Source: an uncultured Clostridia bacterium
GTDB lineage: Bacteria > Bacillota > Clostridia > Oscillospirales > Acutalibacteraceae
Assembly (NCBI GenBank): GCA_937915775.1
Contig: CALGGQ010000376.1
Span: 1 to 8,920 of the forward strand
Direction of reading: 5' to 3'
Length of the DNA: 8,920 nucleotides
Under the pieces are notes generated by a model. The model searched no databases. It was given only the letters and a program-made list of their open reading frames with translations, and had not been told where the DNA came from. A program made the translations under genes and the position numbers. The stretch's first letter is position 1. Every line of letters starts with the position of its first letter. Positions 1 to 6,589 of this stretch are shown here, in pieces.

Positions 1-1128
1 AATGGCACGGTCACGCTCCTTGAGAACGTTACACTCGACGCGGCGATTGACGTGGTCGGCACCGTGACCTTGGAGCTGAACGGCAAGACGATTACGAACG
101 CGAGCACCTACAATAAGGATTACCTGATCGGCGTGAAGCGCGGCGCGAGCCTGACGGTTCAGGACAGCAGCACCGATAAGACGGGCGCGATCACCAGTGA
201 ATCAGTCATGTGCGGCATCAAGATGACGCTGTTAGGCGAGAGCGCGACCGGCACGGCTGCGACTCTTGTTGTGAACAGCGGTTCCATCACTGGCAAGAGC
301 TATGGTATCTCCGGCAACGGCACGCGCCACGGCACGGCGATCACGGTCAACGGCGGCACCCTCACCGGCACCAACGGCACGGCGATCTACCAGCCGCAGG
401 AAGGCACGCTGACCATCTCCGGCGGCACCTTCGTCGGCGAGGACACCGGCATCGAGGTCCGCTCCGGCACCCTGAGCGTGACCGGCGGCACGTTCGAGAC
501 GAAGACGAGCGCCTTCTCCTGCAACCCGAACGGCAACGGCACGACCACGAAGGGCGCGGCCATCGCCATCGCGCAGCACACCACCAACAAGAAGATTGAG
601 GCTTCCGTCAAGGGCGCGACCTACATGGTGCCTGACAGTAGCAACGCGGTTTCCGTCTCCGTCCAGGACCCGCAGAACAACGGATTCGGCTACGTGACCG
701 TCTCCACGGACGTCGTCAGTTCCGCTAACATCCCCGACGGGTACTACTGGAAGTCCAACGGCGACGGCACCAGCACTCTGTACACCCTGACCAAGGCGGT
801 CGCGACCGTAACGGCGGGCGCGACCACGACGTCCTACGACAGCCTGGCCGACGCGTTCGCGGCGGCAAACAGAAACGATGCGGGCGGCACGGTGAAGCTG
901 CTCGAGGACGTGACCGTCACAGCGGGCGTGAGCGTCGGCAAGGACATCACCCTCGACATGAACGGCAAGGTCATCAACTACAACCCGACGGTCGCCAAGG
1001 CCGACTATGCGGCACTGATCACCGTGGCCGAGGGCGGGAACCTTACCATCACTGGCAACGGCACGATAAACGGCCCGACGAACGGGTCCACCTACGATGG
1101 CAAGGTCGTCATCGCCGTCAACAAAGGT
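1..1128 (+). CDS. Repetitive beta-helix surface protein, internal fragment
   Basis: The frame is open from base 1, so the true start lies left of the window; the GTG at 52 has no reason to be a start. The reading is low in complexity and rich in Gly, Thr, Ser, Asn and Val, with recurring short strands such as GTLTISGGTF and GTLSVTGGTF. This is typical of right-handed parallel beta-helix (pectate-lyase-like) surface proteins of gut bacteria. Residues 2-31 (GTVTLLENVT...LNGKTI) recur at 296-325 (GTVKLLEDVT...MNGKVI), so modules are spaced 294 codons apart. The link before the second module (IPDGYYWKSNGDGTSTLYTL, then SYDSLADAFAAAN) is the usual boundary between such modules. No signal peptide or wall anchor is visible because both ends are missing. 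Credible coding stops near 1122-1131; the open frame runs on to 1506 only by reading the complement of the polysaccharide operon. A role in adhesion or as a cell-surface protein is inference. Confidence 0.8.
4..93 (+). repeat. Beta-helix module start, copy 1
   Basis: This segment encodes 30 residues, GTVTLLENVT to LNGKTI. It aligns without gaps to the segment at 886-975, with 16 of 30 residues identical by my count. It marks the start of one of at least two tandem modules. Confidence 0.7.
886..975 (+). repeat. Beta-helix module start, copy 2
   Basis: This segment encodes GTVKLLEDVT to MNGKVI, the counterpart of 4-93 exactly 882 bases downstream in the same frame. The DNA has diverged between copies, so this is an old protein-level repeat and not a recent duplication. 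Confidence 0.7.
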
Positions 1129-1131
1129 GAT
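1105..1131. other. Breakpoint joining high-GC and low-GC DNA
   Basis: On the + strand these bases complete the beta-helix reading VVIAVNKGD. On the - strand they complete the GT2 reading ITFVDGDDD, which contains the family's conserved motif. Left of here only the + strand makes sense; right of here only the - strand does. Both genes end without a stop codon of their own. The shared stretch is about 20-27 bases, the size of a short assembly k-mer. That a junction exists is seen directly; its cause, chimeric assembly or real recombination, is inferred. Confidence 0.75.
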
Positions 1132-1377
1132 ATACTCCCCCGTTGCTATTTCAACGCCGGATTTTCTGGCGGCAATCAGTCCGCCGTTTTGCTTATGAAT
1201 CACCTGAATGCGGTTGTCTTTGGAAGCATATTCATCACAGATAGCAGGACAAGTATCCGGAGAACCGTCGTCCACCAGTATGATTTCCAATTCGGAATAA
1301 CTCTGCTGAATGATACTGTCAATACATTGGCGAAGATATTTTTCAACTTTATAAATCGGCACAATAACAGAAATCAT
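1108..1377 (-). CDS. Family 2 glycosyltransferase, 3' truncated at breakpoint
   Basis: This is the first 90 residues of a GT-A fold, family 2 glycosyltransferase. It would transfer a sugar from a nucleotide donor in the cytoplasm while building the repeat unit. It opens with the canonical MISVIVPIYKVEKYLRQCID, has the nucleotide-binding DDGS at 36-39, the segment QNGGLIAARKSG at 63-74, and ends in FVDGDD at 85-90, where DGDD is the metal-binding DXD-type motif. A whole family member has roughly 250-350 residues, so most of the acceptor half is missing. After the motif the frame runs into the complement of the beta-helix gene, giving an Arg/Val/Ala-rich sequence that is not a glycosyltransferase. 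I chose the second of two adjacent ATGs (1377, not 1380) because it lies 6 bases from an AAGGAG site. It is the last gene of the operon, starting just after the polymerase stop codon. Confidence 0.85.
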
Positions 1378-1383
1378 CATTTG

Positions 1384-1389
1384 CTCCTT
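1384..1389 (-). promoter_or_regulatory. Ribosome binding site of truncated GT2
   Basis: AAGGAG on the minus strand, 6 bases before ATG at 1377 and 3 before ATG at 1380. It touches the stop codon of the polymerase gene (1388-1390), which suggests coupled translation. Confidence 0.65.
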
Positions 1390-2662
1390 ATAAATCGCCA
1401 TACCAAGCTTCCCAGATATAGGGATACCCAGCCTCTTGCCATTCCCATTCAAAATGAGCCCAAATCAAAGAGGAACCGTTACAATCGTACCAAATATAAA
1501 CAATGATGAAAACAACAAACAGAATGATGACAAAAGGTCTTAACCGGTACATAAATCGGTCAACCGGTGTAGAGAAATACATAGCTTCAGAAACGCCTTT
1601 ACTTTGGATCTCATTTTCCTGAAACTGCATTCCTAACATAAAGAAAATGGAGCCTATTTGCGGCAATACCCAACGAACAAAACGAGAGAACACAACGGAA
1701 ATCATCATAATGCCAATCAGGAAGAATACCGTATTCAATGAATACTTGTAGAACTTAGAAAACTCTGAGAACTTATCACTGTTTCTAATATATCTTGAGA
1801 AATACAGAATCAGCGAGGATACTAAAATCAGCGTAACAACCATAACATAAAACGCTGTGGAAGAATCGTCACCGGCACGTTGTGAATACTTCTCGCTTCG
1901 TTCCGTTATGGCTTGTATGAAGCCAATATCCGTTACGGAACCTAAATAATTCACCAGACGTGTTCCTAAAGCAACGCTAAACAGTAGCAGGAAGTAAAAG
2001 AATTTTCCGTCAGTATTGAACGTTATAAATGTGATGATAACAATAACAAGCGCTATAACGCCGCCGGGATGGAAAAAGGCTGCAAGAAAATAACCAATGA
2101 AGCAGAGTACAATATGCTTCTTTTCCACAAATTGCTGATAAGCACACGCAAATACAATACCGATAGCAATAGAACTTCTGATACCCGACGCTGAATCATA
2201 GAACCAATAGGTAGCTAAGAAGAACAAAGTTCCGAGATATGTATATTGTCTTGAGATATCAAAACGTTTCGAGGCTCTGTAGATAGTCAATAGGGATAAA
2301 CCGTACGTTATAAATATAGTTACGGAGGATAAGAAATGGTCATACCTTGAGTCCGGTAGTAAAGTAAAAAAACGATAGTAATATTTACAAACAAAATAAG
2401 TTTCCCAGCCGAAATTATCATTGGCAACAAGATAGTTGAAAGTACTCTGCCCACCCTCGCGTATTCTGTCAATAAACCAGAAGTACAACTGTAAGTCGTC
2501 TGAGCGGTCCGGCACCAGCATATGCGCAAAATAGGCAAAGAGAAGGACCGTAATAAAAAATACAATCCATCTTCTGCGATAAGGAATAATCCAATATAAA
2601 ACCGTAAATGTGCCTAAAATGAAGAGAAAGAACTGGGTACCAGTTAAAACGGTTGTCAGCAT
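1388..2662 (-). CDS. EpsG-like polysaccharide polymerase (Wzy type)
   Basis: This 424-residue integral membrane protein has about 11-12 hydrophobic segments (near 11-27, 32-50, 109-128, 141-155, 163-178, 183-197, 201-216, 221-237, 270-288, 310-326, 331-345 and 377-392). Its pattern fits the EpsG family: an early polar loop with RSDDLQLY at 53-60, a GIRSSIAIGI helix at 160-169, and a short cytoplasmic KK turn followed by YFLAAFFHPGG at 191-201, where family members carry a conserved His. Such proteins are thought to polymerise lipid-linked repeat units on the outer face of the membrane. It is the only polymerase candidate in the window. It has the lowest GC of the operon, as is common for wzy genes. 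The C-terminal tail after the last helix is unusually aromatic, with Trp at 391, 401, 406, 408, 417 and 420. The start is supported by a strong ribosome binding site. O-antigen ligase is less likely because of the EpsG-like motifs. Confidence 0.8.
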   Translation of the reverse strand: MLTTVLTGTQFFLFILGTFTVLYWIIPYRRRWIVFFITVLLFAYFAHMLVPDRSDDLQLYFWFIDRIREGGQSTFNYLVANDNFGWETYFVCKYYYRFFTLLPDSRYDHFLSSVTIFITYGLSLLTIYRASKRFDISRQYTYLGTLFFLATYWFYDSASGIRSSIAIGIVFACAYQQFVEKKHIVLCFIGYFLAAFFHPGGVIALVIVIITFITFNTDGKFFYFLLLFSVALGTRLVNYLGSVTDIGFIQAITERSEKYSQRAGDDSSTAFYVMVVTLILVSSLILYFSRYIRNSDKFSEFSKFYKYSLNTVFFLIGIMMISVVFSRFVRWVLPQIGSIFFMLGMQFQENEIQSKGVSEAMYFSTPVDRFMYRLRPFVIILFVVFIIVYIWYDCNGSSLIWAHFEWEWQEAGYPYIWEAWYGDL

Positions 2663-2667
2663 ATCGG

Positions 2668-2677
2668 ATCACCCCTT
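2668..2677 (-). promoter_or_regulatory. Strong ribosome binding site of polymerase gene
   Basis: AAGGGGTGAT on the minus strand, 5 bases before ATG at 2662. It matches the anti-Shine-Dalgarno partner GGAGGTGAT with one mismatch. It lies in the largest gap of the operon (2663-2691, 29 bases), which shows no convincing promoter or terminator. Confidence 0.7.
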
Positions 2678-2691
2678 TCTAAAAATAGTAA

Positions 2692-3816
2692 TTAGTTTAA
2701 GTAAATTTGCTCTAACTGTTTCGTAACGGATTTAATATCAAAATTCTGAATCACATTGGAATTATCAACAGTCGAGCGGTCAATCTTCAACAATTCTAAT
2801 ATTTTCTGACACCAATCTTCAGGTGTCTTTTTTATTGACATAAATGCAATGTTTTCGTTTAACTTTGTTTTTTCGGTAACCGCGTCTGAGACAACGCAAG
2901 GTAGTTTTGACGCCTGCGCTTCGATCAACGTCAGAGGGAAGCCTTCGTGAAGCGACGGGAATACAAAGCAGTCCATCGCCTGATACAGCCGGTTAGCATC
3001 ACTCCGTAGCCCGAGCATTTTGACGCGGTCATTCAGTTGCAGAACTGTTATCTTTTGCTCCAGCATTTCTCGGTCTGTTCCATCGCCGATTAACAGCAGA
3101 TAAGCGTTTTCATTATATTTCAGAAACTCTTTGAAGATGTCGATAATGAAGCCCTGATTTTTGACGCTGTATAGCTGACCGATATGACCTAACACAACAG
3201 CATCTTCGCTGATACCGAGTTCCTGTCTGACTTCGCTTCTGACTTTAGGGTTATACTGAAAATCCTCTGTCAGTATGCCGTTATTCAGAATAATACCGTG
3301 GCGACGGAATTCACGTTTTCCGTAAAGGAACTCCCCCGCTTCCTGCCCGCAGGCAATTTTGACATTGCAAAACAGTTTGAGAAACAGGCGCATTACCTTG
3401 CGGTAGACCACGGCAATTGCCTGCTTTTTCCTGGAATAAATAGCGGTGTCGGTATACGGCTGAGAAAAATGGGCGTGCGCCACACGTTTTTTGACGCCGC
3501 ATTGCTTTGCGGCAAACAGAACAATTCCGCTGAAGAACGGCAGATGGCAGTGAACTATATCGTAGTGATTATCCGTAAACAGTTTTTTATAGTAACGATA
3601 ACTCTTGAAATAATTCAGCTCACTGTCCGGTACATGATGTACCTTAATGCCCTGCTGCAAAATAACTTCTTCCAAATCCCCTAAGTGACTGCGTCTGACG
3701 CAGTATTCACATTCAAACAAATCCGGATTCAGATATTGCTGAAATCTGACAGAGGCAAGATTCAGTCCGCCGTATGAGATGGATTCCGTTACAATTAAAA
3801 CTCTCTTTTTCGTCAT
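2692..3816 (-). CDS. Family 4 glycosyltransferase, EpsF-like
   Basis: This 374-residue GT-B fold, retaining, cytoplasmic glycosyltransferase likely adds one sugar to the lipid-linked repeat unit. The N-terminal acceptor domain has SYGGLNLASVRF (14-25), DIVHCHLP (86-93) and RVAHAHFSQP (111-120). The link segment CGQEAGEFLYG (156-166) and ILNNGI (176-181) is typical of EpsF relatives. The donor domain has GHIGQLYSVKNQ (210-221, with the phosphate-contacting Lys 219) and the E-x7-E motif EGFPLTLIE (E291 and E299). Length is normal. The start at 3816 follows the upstream stop by 3 bases and has only a weak purine-rich site, so reinitiation after the upstream GT2 is likely. It is a diverged paralogue of the gene at 5516-6583. 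The sugar donor cannot be told from the sequence. Confidence 0.9.
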   Translation of the reverse strand: MTKKRVLIVTESISYGGLNLASVRFQQYLNPDLFECEYCVRRSHLGDLEEVILQQGIKVHHVPDSELNYFKSYRYYKKLFTDNHYDIVHCHLPFFSGIVLFAAKQCGVKKRVAHAHFSQPYTDTAIYSRKKQAIAVVYRKVMRLFLKLFCNVKIACGQEAGEFLYGKREFRRHGIILNNGILTEDFQYNPKVRSEVRQELGISEDAVVLGHIGQLYSVKNQGFIIDIFKEFLKYNENAYLLLIGDGTDREMLEQKITVLQLNDRVKMLGLRSDANRLYQAMDCFVFPSLHEGFPLTLIEAQASKLPCVVSDAVTEKTKLNENIAFMSIKKTPEDWCQKILELLKIDRSTVDNSNVIQNFDIKSVTKQLEQIYLN

Positions 3817-3819
3817 TGA

Positions 3820-4611
3820 TTAACGTTTCTTTCTGTATATGGTTTTCAGTTTTTCCGGCATTGCCCAAGAAAGCAGCGGTTTTAGTGAGTAAAGATAATA
3901 CTTTGCAGGCAGTTGCAGCATTCTGACACCGCCGAAAACAATTTTGCACGCATCAACGGAATACTTCAGTTTTCTTTTTTTGAGTGCATTACTGTCAAAT
4001 CTATAGTACAAAAGCACTTCCGGAATATTATAACCACGATAACCGGCTGCAAAAAAGCGATACCATAAATCGACGTCTTCCATTCTGCGTGTACGTTCGT
4101 TTGACGTATAACCGCCGAGCGCATCGTATACAGACTTGCGCATCATAATCGTCGGGTGGAAGAAAGGATTCACTTTCGGCACGTCATATACGGTCGGTTC
4201 TTGAATCTTATGAATAACCTCGCCCAATCCCTCTGCATTAAAGAACTGCACCTCAGAGCCCACAACACTGTATTCAGGATGTGCATCCAAACAGGCAACC
4301 TCAACAGCAAAGCGCTGCGGCAGGCATTTATCATCGTCATCCATACGGGCGATATACTCTCCGCTTGCCGCCTTCAAGCACCGGTTTAAACAGCCGGACA
4401 GCATCAGGTTTTTCTCATTATGCAGGATAATGAATTTTTCGGGATAACGCTCTTTGTATTCCTCAAGGATTGGCGGCGTACTGTCTGTTGACGCATCATT
4501 ACAGATAACGAACTCCCAATCGGTAAAGGTCTGGGCGAGAACGGAATCAATGGATTCACGCACTGTCTTTTCGCCATTATATACGCCCATTATTACGGAT
4601 ACCTTTGGCAT
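3820..4611 (-). CDS. Family 2 glycosyltransferase, EpsE-like
   Basis: This 263-residue GT-A fold, inverting glycosyltransferase is predicted to be cytoplasmic or membrane-peripheral. It starts with MPKVSVIMGVYNGEKTV, has the nucleotide-binding CNDASTD at 37-43, and carries GEYIARMDDDD at 84-94 with an Asp cluster where the metal-binding DXD motif lies. The likely catalytic-base region is RRMEDVDLWYRF at 175-186, with the ED pair at 178-179. FHPTIMMRKSVYDALGGY (151-168) is a common signature of this subfamily. The C-terminus is basic (KTIYRKKR) and preceded by aromatic and hydrophobic residues, which may help membrane contact. The start is fixed by GGAGGT at 4616-4621, inside the end of the upstream gene. 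Length is at the short end of the normal range. Donor and acceptor are unknown. Confidence 0.9.
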   Translation of the reverse strand: MPKVSVIMGVYNGEKTVRESIDSVLAQTFTDWEFVICNDASTDSTPPILEEYKERYPEKFIILHNEKNLMLSGCLNRCLKAASGEYIARMDDDDKCLPQRFAVEVACLDAHPEYSVVGSEVQFFNAEGLGEVIHKIQEPTVYDVPKVNPFFHPTIMMRKSVYDALGGYTSNERTRRMEDVDLWYRFFAAGYRGYNIPEVLLYYRFDSNALKKRKLKYSVDACKIVFGGVRMLQLPAKYYLYSLKPLLSWAMPEKLKTIYRKKR

Positions 4612-4613
4612 AA

Positions 4614-5519
4614 CTACCTCCGTCTGAACACTTTATCAAACGCCTTTTTGAAAAAGCCTAATGCATAAAGCAGGTTAAACTTTCCCGGGATTCTTAAATC
4701 AATCACTTCCACACTGCCGAGCTTGTTATAGGTGTGAATTCCGTCAATTGTAATTGTTTTATTCAGCGCAATATCTTTGTATGTAAACGTATCGAGCAAT
4801 TCCTCACTGAAGCCGTCTTTGTCCAGTTGAGTTATTTCATTAAGGTTCAGGCGCTCGCCGTAGGAATCACCGCAATCCTGAGAAGGACGGATAAGCTTTC
4901 CGTTAATCTCGCAAACAGCACCGGCGCCTCTTGCATTTGAAACATCCCTTTTAACCGGATTGTTATCACAAGAGATGACCGCGTCTCCGTGAGTATAATA
5001 CAAATCCACCCTGTCATAAACATGGTTTTCATCAACTGTTTCGCTGATGAAATATTCCGTATTATCTTTTTTGAAGCGCACTGTGTCCACTACGTTCTCA
5101 TTCAGGAGCACGCGCTCTTTGATCCATTGGTCAGGAAAAGAGGTACATTTCAGACGAAACAGTTCACCGCTTTTTGCCGATTCCGGAATAATAAATATCT
5201 CGCCGTTATCCTCATAGATGAACGGGAAAGACAGATGAGAATCATATTCAAAGATAATATGAATATCACCGAATCCGTCTTTGGCAAGCGTTCTATAGCC
5301 CAGCAAACCTTTACGCTTAAAAATATCAAACGCTTCAAAGAAAAGATATAGAACACCGTCTTTTTCAAAAAGAAACGGATCGGCAGTCCAGAAGCGCTTG
5401 GAATTCTCTATAACAGTAAAAGGTGTTTTTTTATCGTCAAGAATAGAAATGTGCTCGTTTACATTAAAACGCACGGCACACGTCCATGACCACATTTCAT
5501 AAATCGCTTTTAATTTCAT
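4614..5519 (-). CDS. GINT1 N-terminal-like beta-propeller protein
   Basis: This 301-residue soluble protein matches none of the usual glycosyltransferase folds. It has spaced aromatic/acidic blocks like a five-bladed beta-propeller (GH43/GH32-like fold): FWTADPFLFEKDGVLYLFFE (43-62), HLSFPFIYEDNGEIFIIPES (95-114), EYFISE (155-160), RGAGAVCEINGKLIRPSQDC (197-216) followed by YGERL, and IDGIHTYN (258-265). These blocks resemble the domain found N-terminal to the GT64 domain of plant glucosamine inositolphosphorylceramide transferase (GINT1) and as single-domain bacterial proteins. No transferase domain follows. Candidate key residues are D47, E62, H95, E113, R197, R211, D215 and H262. The basic C-terminus (KKAFDKVFRRR) could contact membrane or glycan. 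The gene sits among glycosyltransferase genes, so a role in making or modifying the repeat unit is likely, but the reaction is unknown. ATG at 5519 overlaps the upstream stop as ATGA, with a weak GGTGA site nearby. Family assignment is from remembered motifs. Confidence 0.6.
   Translation of the reverse strand: MKLKAIYEMWSWTCAVRFNVNEHISILDDKKTPFTVIENSKRFWTADPFLFEKDGVLYLFFEAFDIFKRKGLLGYRTLAKDGFGDIHIIFEYDSHLSFPFIYEDNGEIFIIPESAKSGELFRLKCTSFPDQWIKERVLLNENVVDTVRFKKDNTEYFISETVDENHVYDRVDLYYTHGDAVISCDNNPVKRDVSNARGAGAVCEINGKLIRPSQDCGDSYGERLNLNEITQLDKDGFSEELLDTFTYKDIALNKTITIDGIHTYNKLGSVEVIDLRIPGKFNLLYALGFFKKAFDKVFRRR
4616..4621 (-). promoter_or_regulatory. Ribosome binding site of GT2 gene
   Basis: GGAGGT on the minus strand, 4 bases before ATG at 4611. 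It overlaps the final codons and the TAG stop (4614-4616) of the upstream propeller gene, so translation of the two is probably coupled. Confidence 0.7.
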
Positions 5520-6583
5520 TTGTCACCACAATAATATTTTACTAAGAGCTCTGTTACGCTGCTTAAATCCCAGCCAGATCGTTGCATTTCGGTAAGCGTG
5601 TTTCTGCGCTCCGTGCTGCTGATGTTGATACATTCCTCTGCCCAGTTTTCGGCAGAGCCGCTCAGCGATTTCAGATGCACCAAATCCGTTACAGCAGCTT
5701 CGTGGCTGACGCTGTCGGACATCAGCACGGGAAGCCCTGCAGCCTGCGCTTCAATGACAGATACCGGCAAGCCCTCCCTCGTTGACGGGAACAGGAACAC
5801 GTCGCACGCCTGCAGTAAGTCGGGAACGTTGCTACACATTCCCAAAAACAGTGCTTTATCTTCTATGCCGTATTCTTTTACCTTGTTTTTAAGCTCGTCC
5901 GTATCGGTGCCGCCCATCATCAGCAGCACGACATCGGAACGTTTTTTTACTATTTCATTGAATACATCTAACAGAAATCCGTGGTTTTTCTGCGGGATAT
6001 CCGTTCTGCCGATATGACCGATAACCAGCTTGCCGTCAAGCTGACGTTCGCTTCTGACTTGGTTCCTGATGTCGATATCATAGGCAAATCGCTGACATTC
6101 AATCGCATTATTGATGACGGTAAACGGTCGGTTACCGTACCAGAATTTGCCGGCAAGGTCGGAACACGCAAATTTGTCTTTCAAGCAATACTTGGCATAC
6201 AGGCTCAGCAGTTGATTCCGCCTGCCGTTGCCCTTGAGCGAATATTCCGAGGAATGACAGTGCACACAGATTTTCTTAATACCGGCGTTTTTCGCTGCCG
6301 GCGCAATGAACACGGCAAAATGCGGCGCGTGAATATGTAGTGCAGACCATTCGCCATGGTGCTGTTCAAATAGGTCTTTGATATCCTTTGACTGCGGCGG
6401 CTTGCCGATTTTGAATACTCTGCCGCCGAGGGCTTCAATATCGTGCTGCCGCGTTTGCTCCGTCTCGTGAAAATAGACGATATCAAATTTGATGTTTTCC
6501 GGCATCGCCTTGGCAAAATTGAGAATCACGCTCATAATGCCGTTGGCAATCCCGATATCGGGAATCATATGTAGAATTCTCAT
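5516..6583 (-). CDS. Family 4 glycosyltransferase, EpsF-like
   Basis: This 355-residue GT-B fold glycosyltransferase is predicted to be cytoplasmic. The N-terminus MRILHMIPDIGIANGIMSVI contains the glycine-containing acceptor loop of this subfamily. ICVHCHSSEYS (105-115), FACSDLAGKFWYG (138-150) and VINNAIE (156-162) are the EpsF-type link motifs. The donor site has GHIGRTDIPQKNHGFLLDVF (189-208, with R193 and K199) and the E-x7-E motif EGLPVSVIE (E270 and E278). It resembles the gene at 2692-3816 over its whole length, with the same order of motifs, which suggests an old duplication and a different linkage or sugar. The start at 6583 lies 6 bases after the upstream stop with a weak AAGAG site; the end overlaps the next start by 4 bases. 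Donor specificity is unknown. Confidence 0.9.
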   Translation of the reverse strand: MRILHMIPDIGIANGIMSVILNFAKAMPENIKFDIVYFHETEQTRQHDIEALGGRVFKIGKPPQSKDIKDLFEQHHGEWSALHIHAPHFAVFIAPAAKNAGIKKICVHCHSSEYSLKGNGRRNQLLSLYAKYCLKDKFACSDLAGKFWYGNRPFTVINNAIECQRFAYDIDIRNQVRSERQLDGKLVIGHIGRTDIPQKNHGFLLDVFNEIVKKRSDVVLLMMGGTDTDELKNKVKEYGIEDKALFLGMCSNVPDLLQACDVFLFPSTREGLPVSVIEAQAAGLPVLMSDSVSHEAAVTDLVHLKSLSGSAENWAEECINISSTERRNTLTEMQRSGWDLSSVTELLVKYYCGDK

Positions 6584-6589
6584 AGCTCT

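Noticed and set aside
210..599. His/Arg-rich 129-codon + strand frame
   Set aside because: It is the shifted frame of the repetitive GC-rich beta-helix gene; its odd composition follows from GC-rich codons read out of phase.
1..1128. GGCGGCAC-type short repeats as a CRISPR or DNA repeat array
   Set aside because: They are codons for Gly-Gly-Thr in beta-helix turns, irregularly spaced and in frame, with no spacer structure.
232..1452. A 406-codon open frame on the minus strand that begins like a GT2
   Set aside because: Only about 1108-1377 is real. Upstream of 1380 it reads the polymerase tail in another frame; below 1105 it reads the complement of the GC-rich beta-helix gene, giving Arg/Val/Ala-rich nonsense.
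52..1506. A 484-codon + strand frame taken as one whole beta-helix protein
   Set aside because: The frame is open left of 52 and the beta-helix character ends near 1128. The last 126 or so codons are the complement of the GT2 and polymerase genes.
2663..2691. Possible promoter or terminator in the longest operon gap
   Set aside because: The 29 bases hold a ribosome binding site and A/T-rich sequence but no hairpin with a T-run and no spaced -35/-10 pair.
5598..6017. 139-codon + strand frame opposite the EpsF-like GT4
   Set aside because: It is the shadow of a gene with clear GT4 motifs; the Ser/Thr-rich reading has no recognisable domain.
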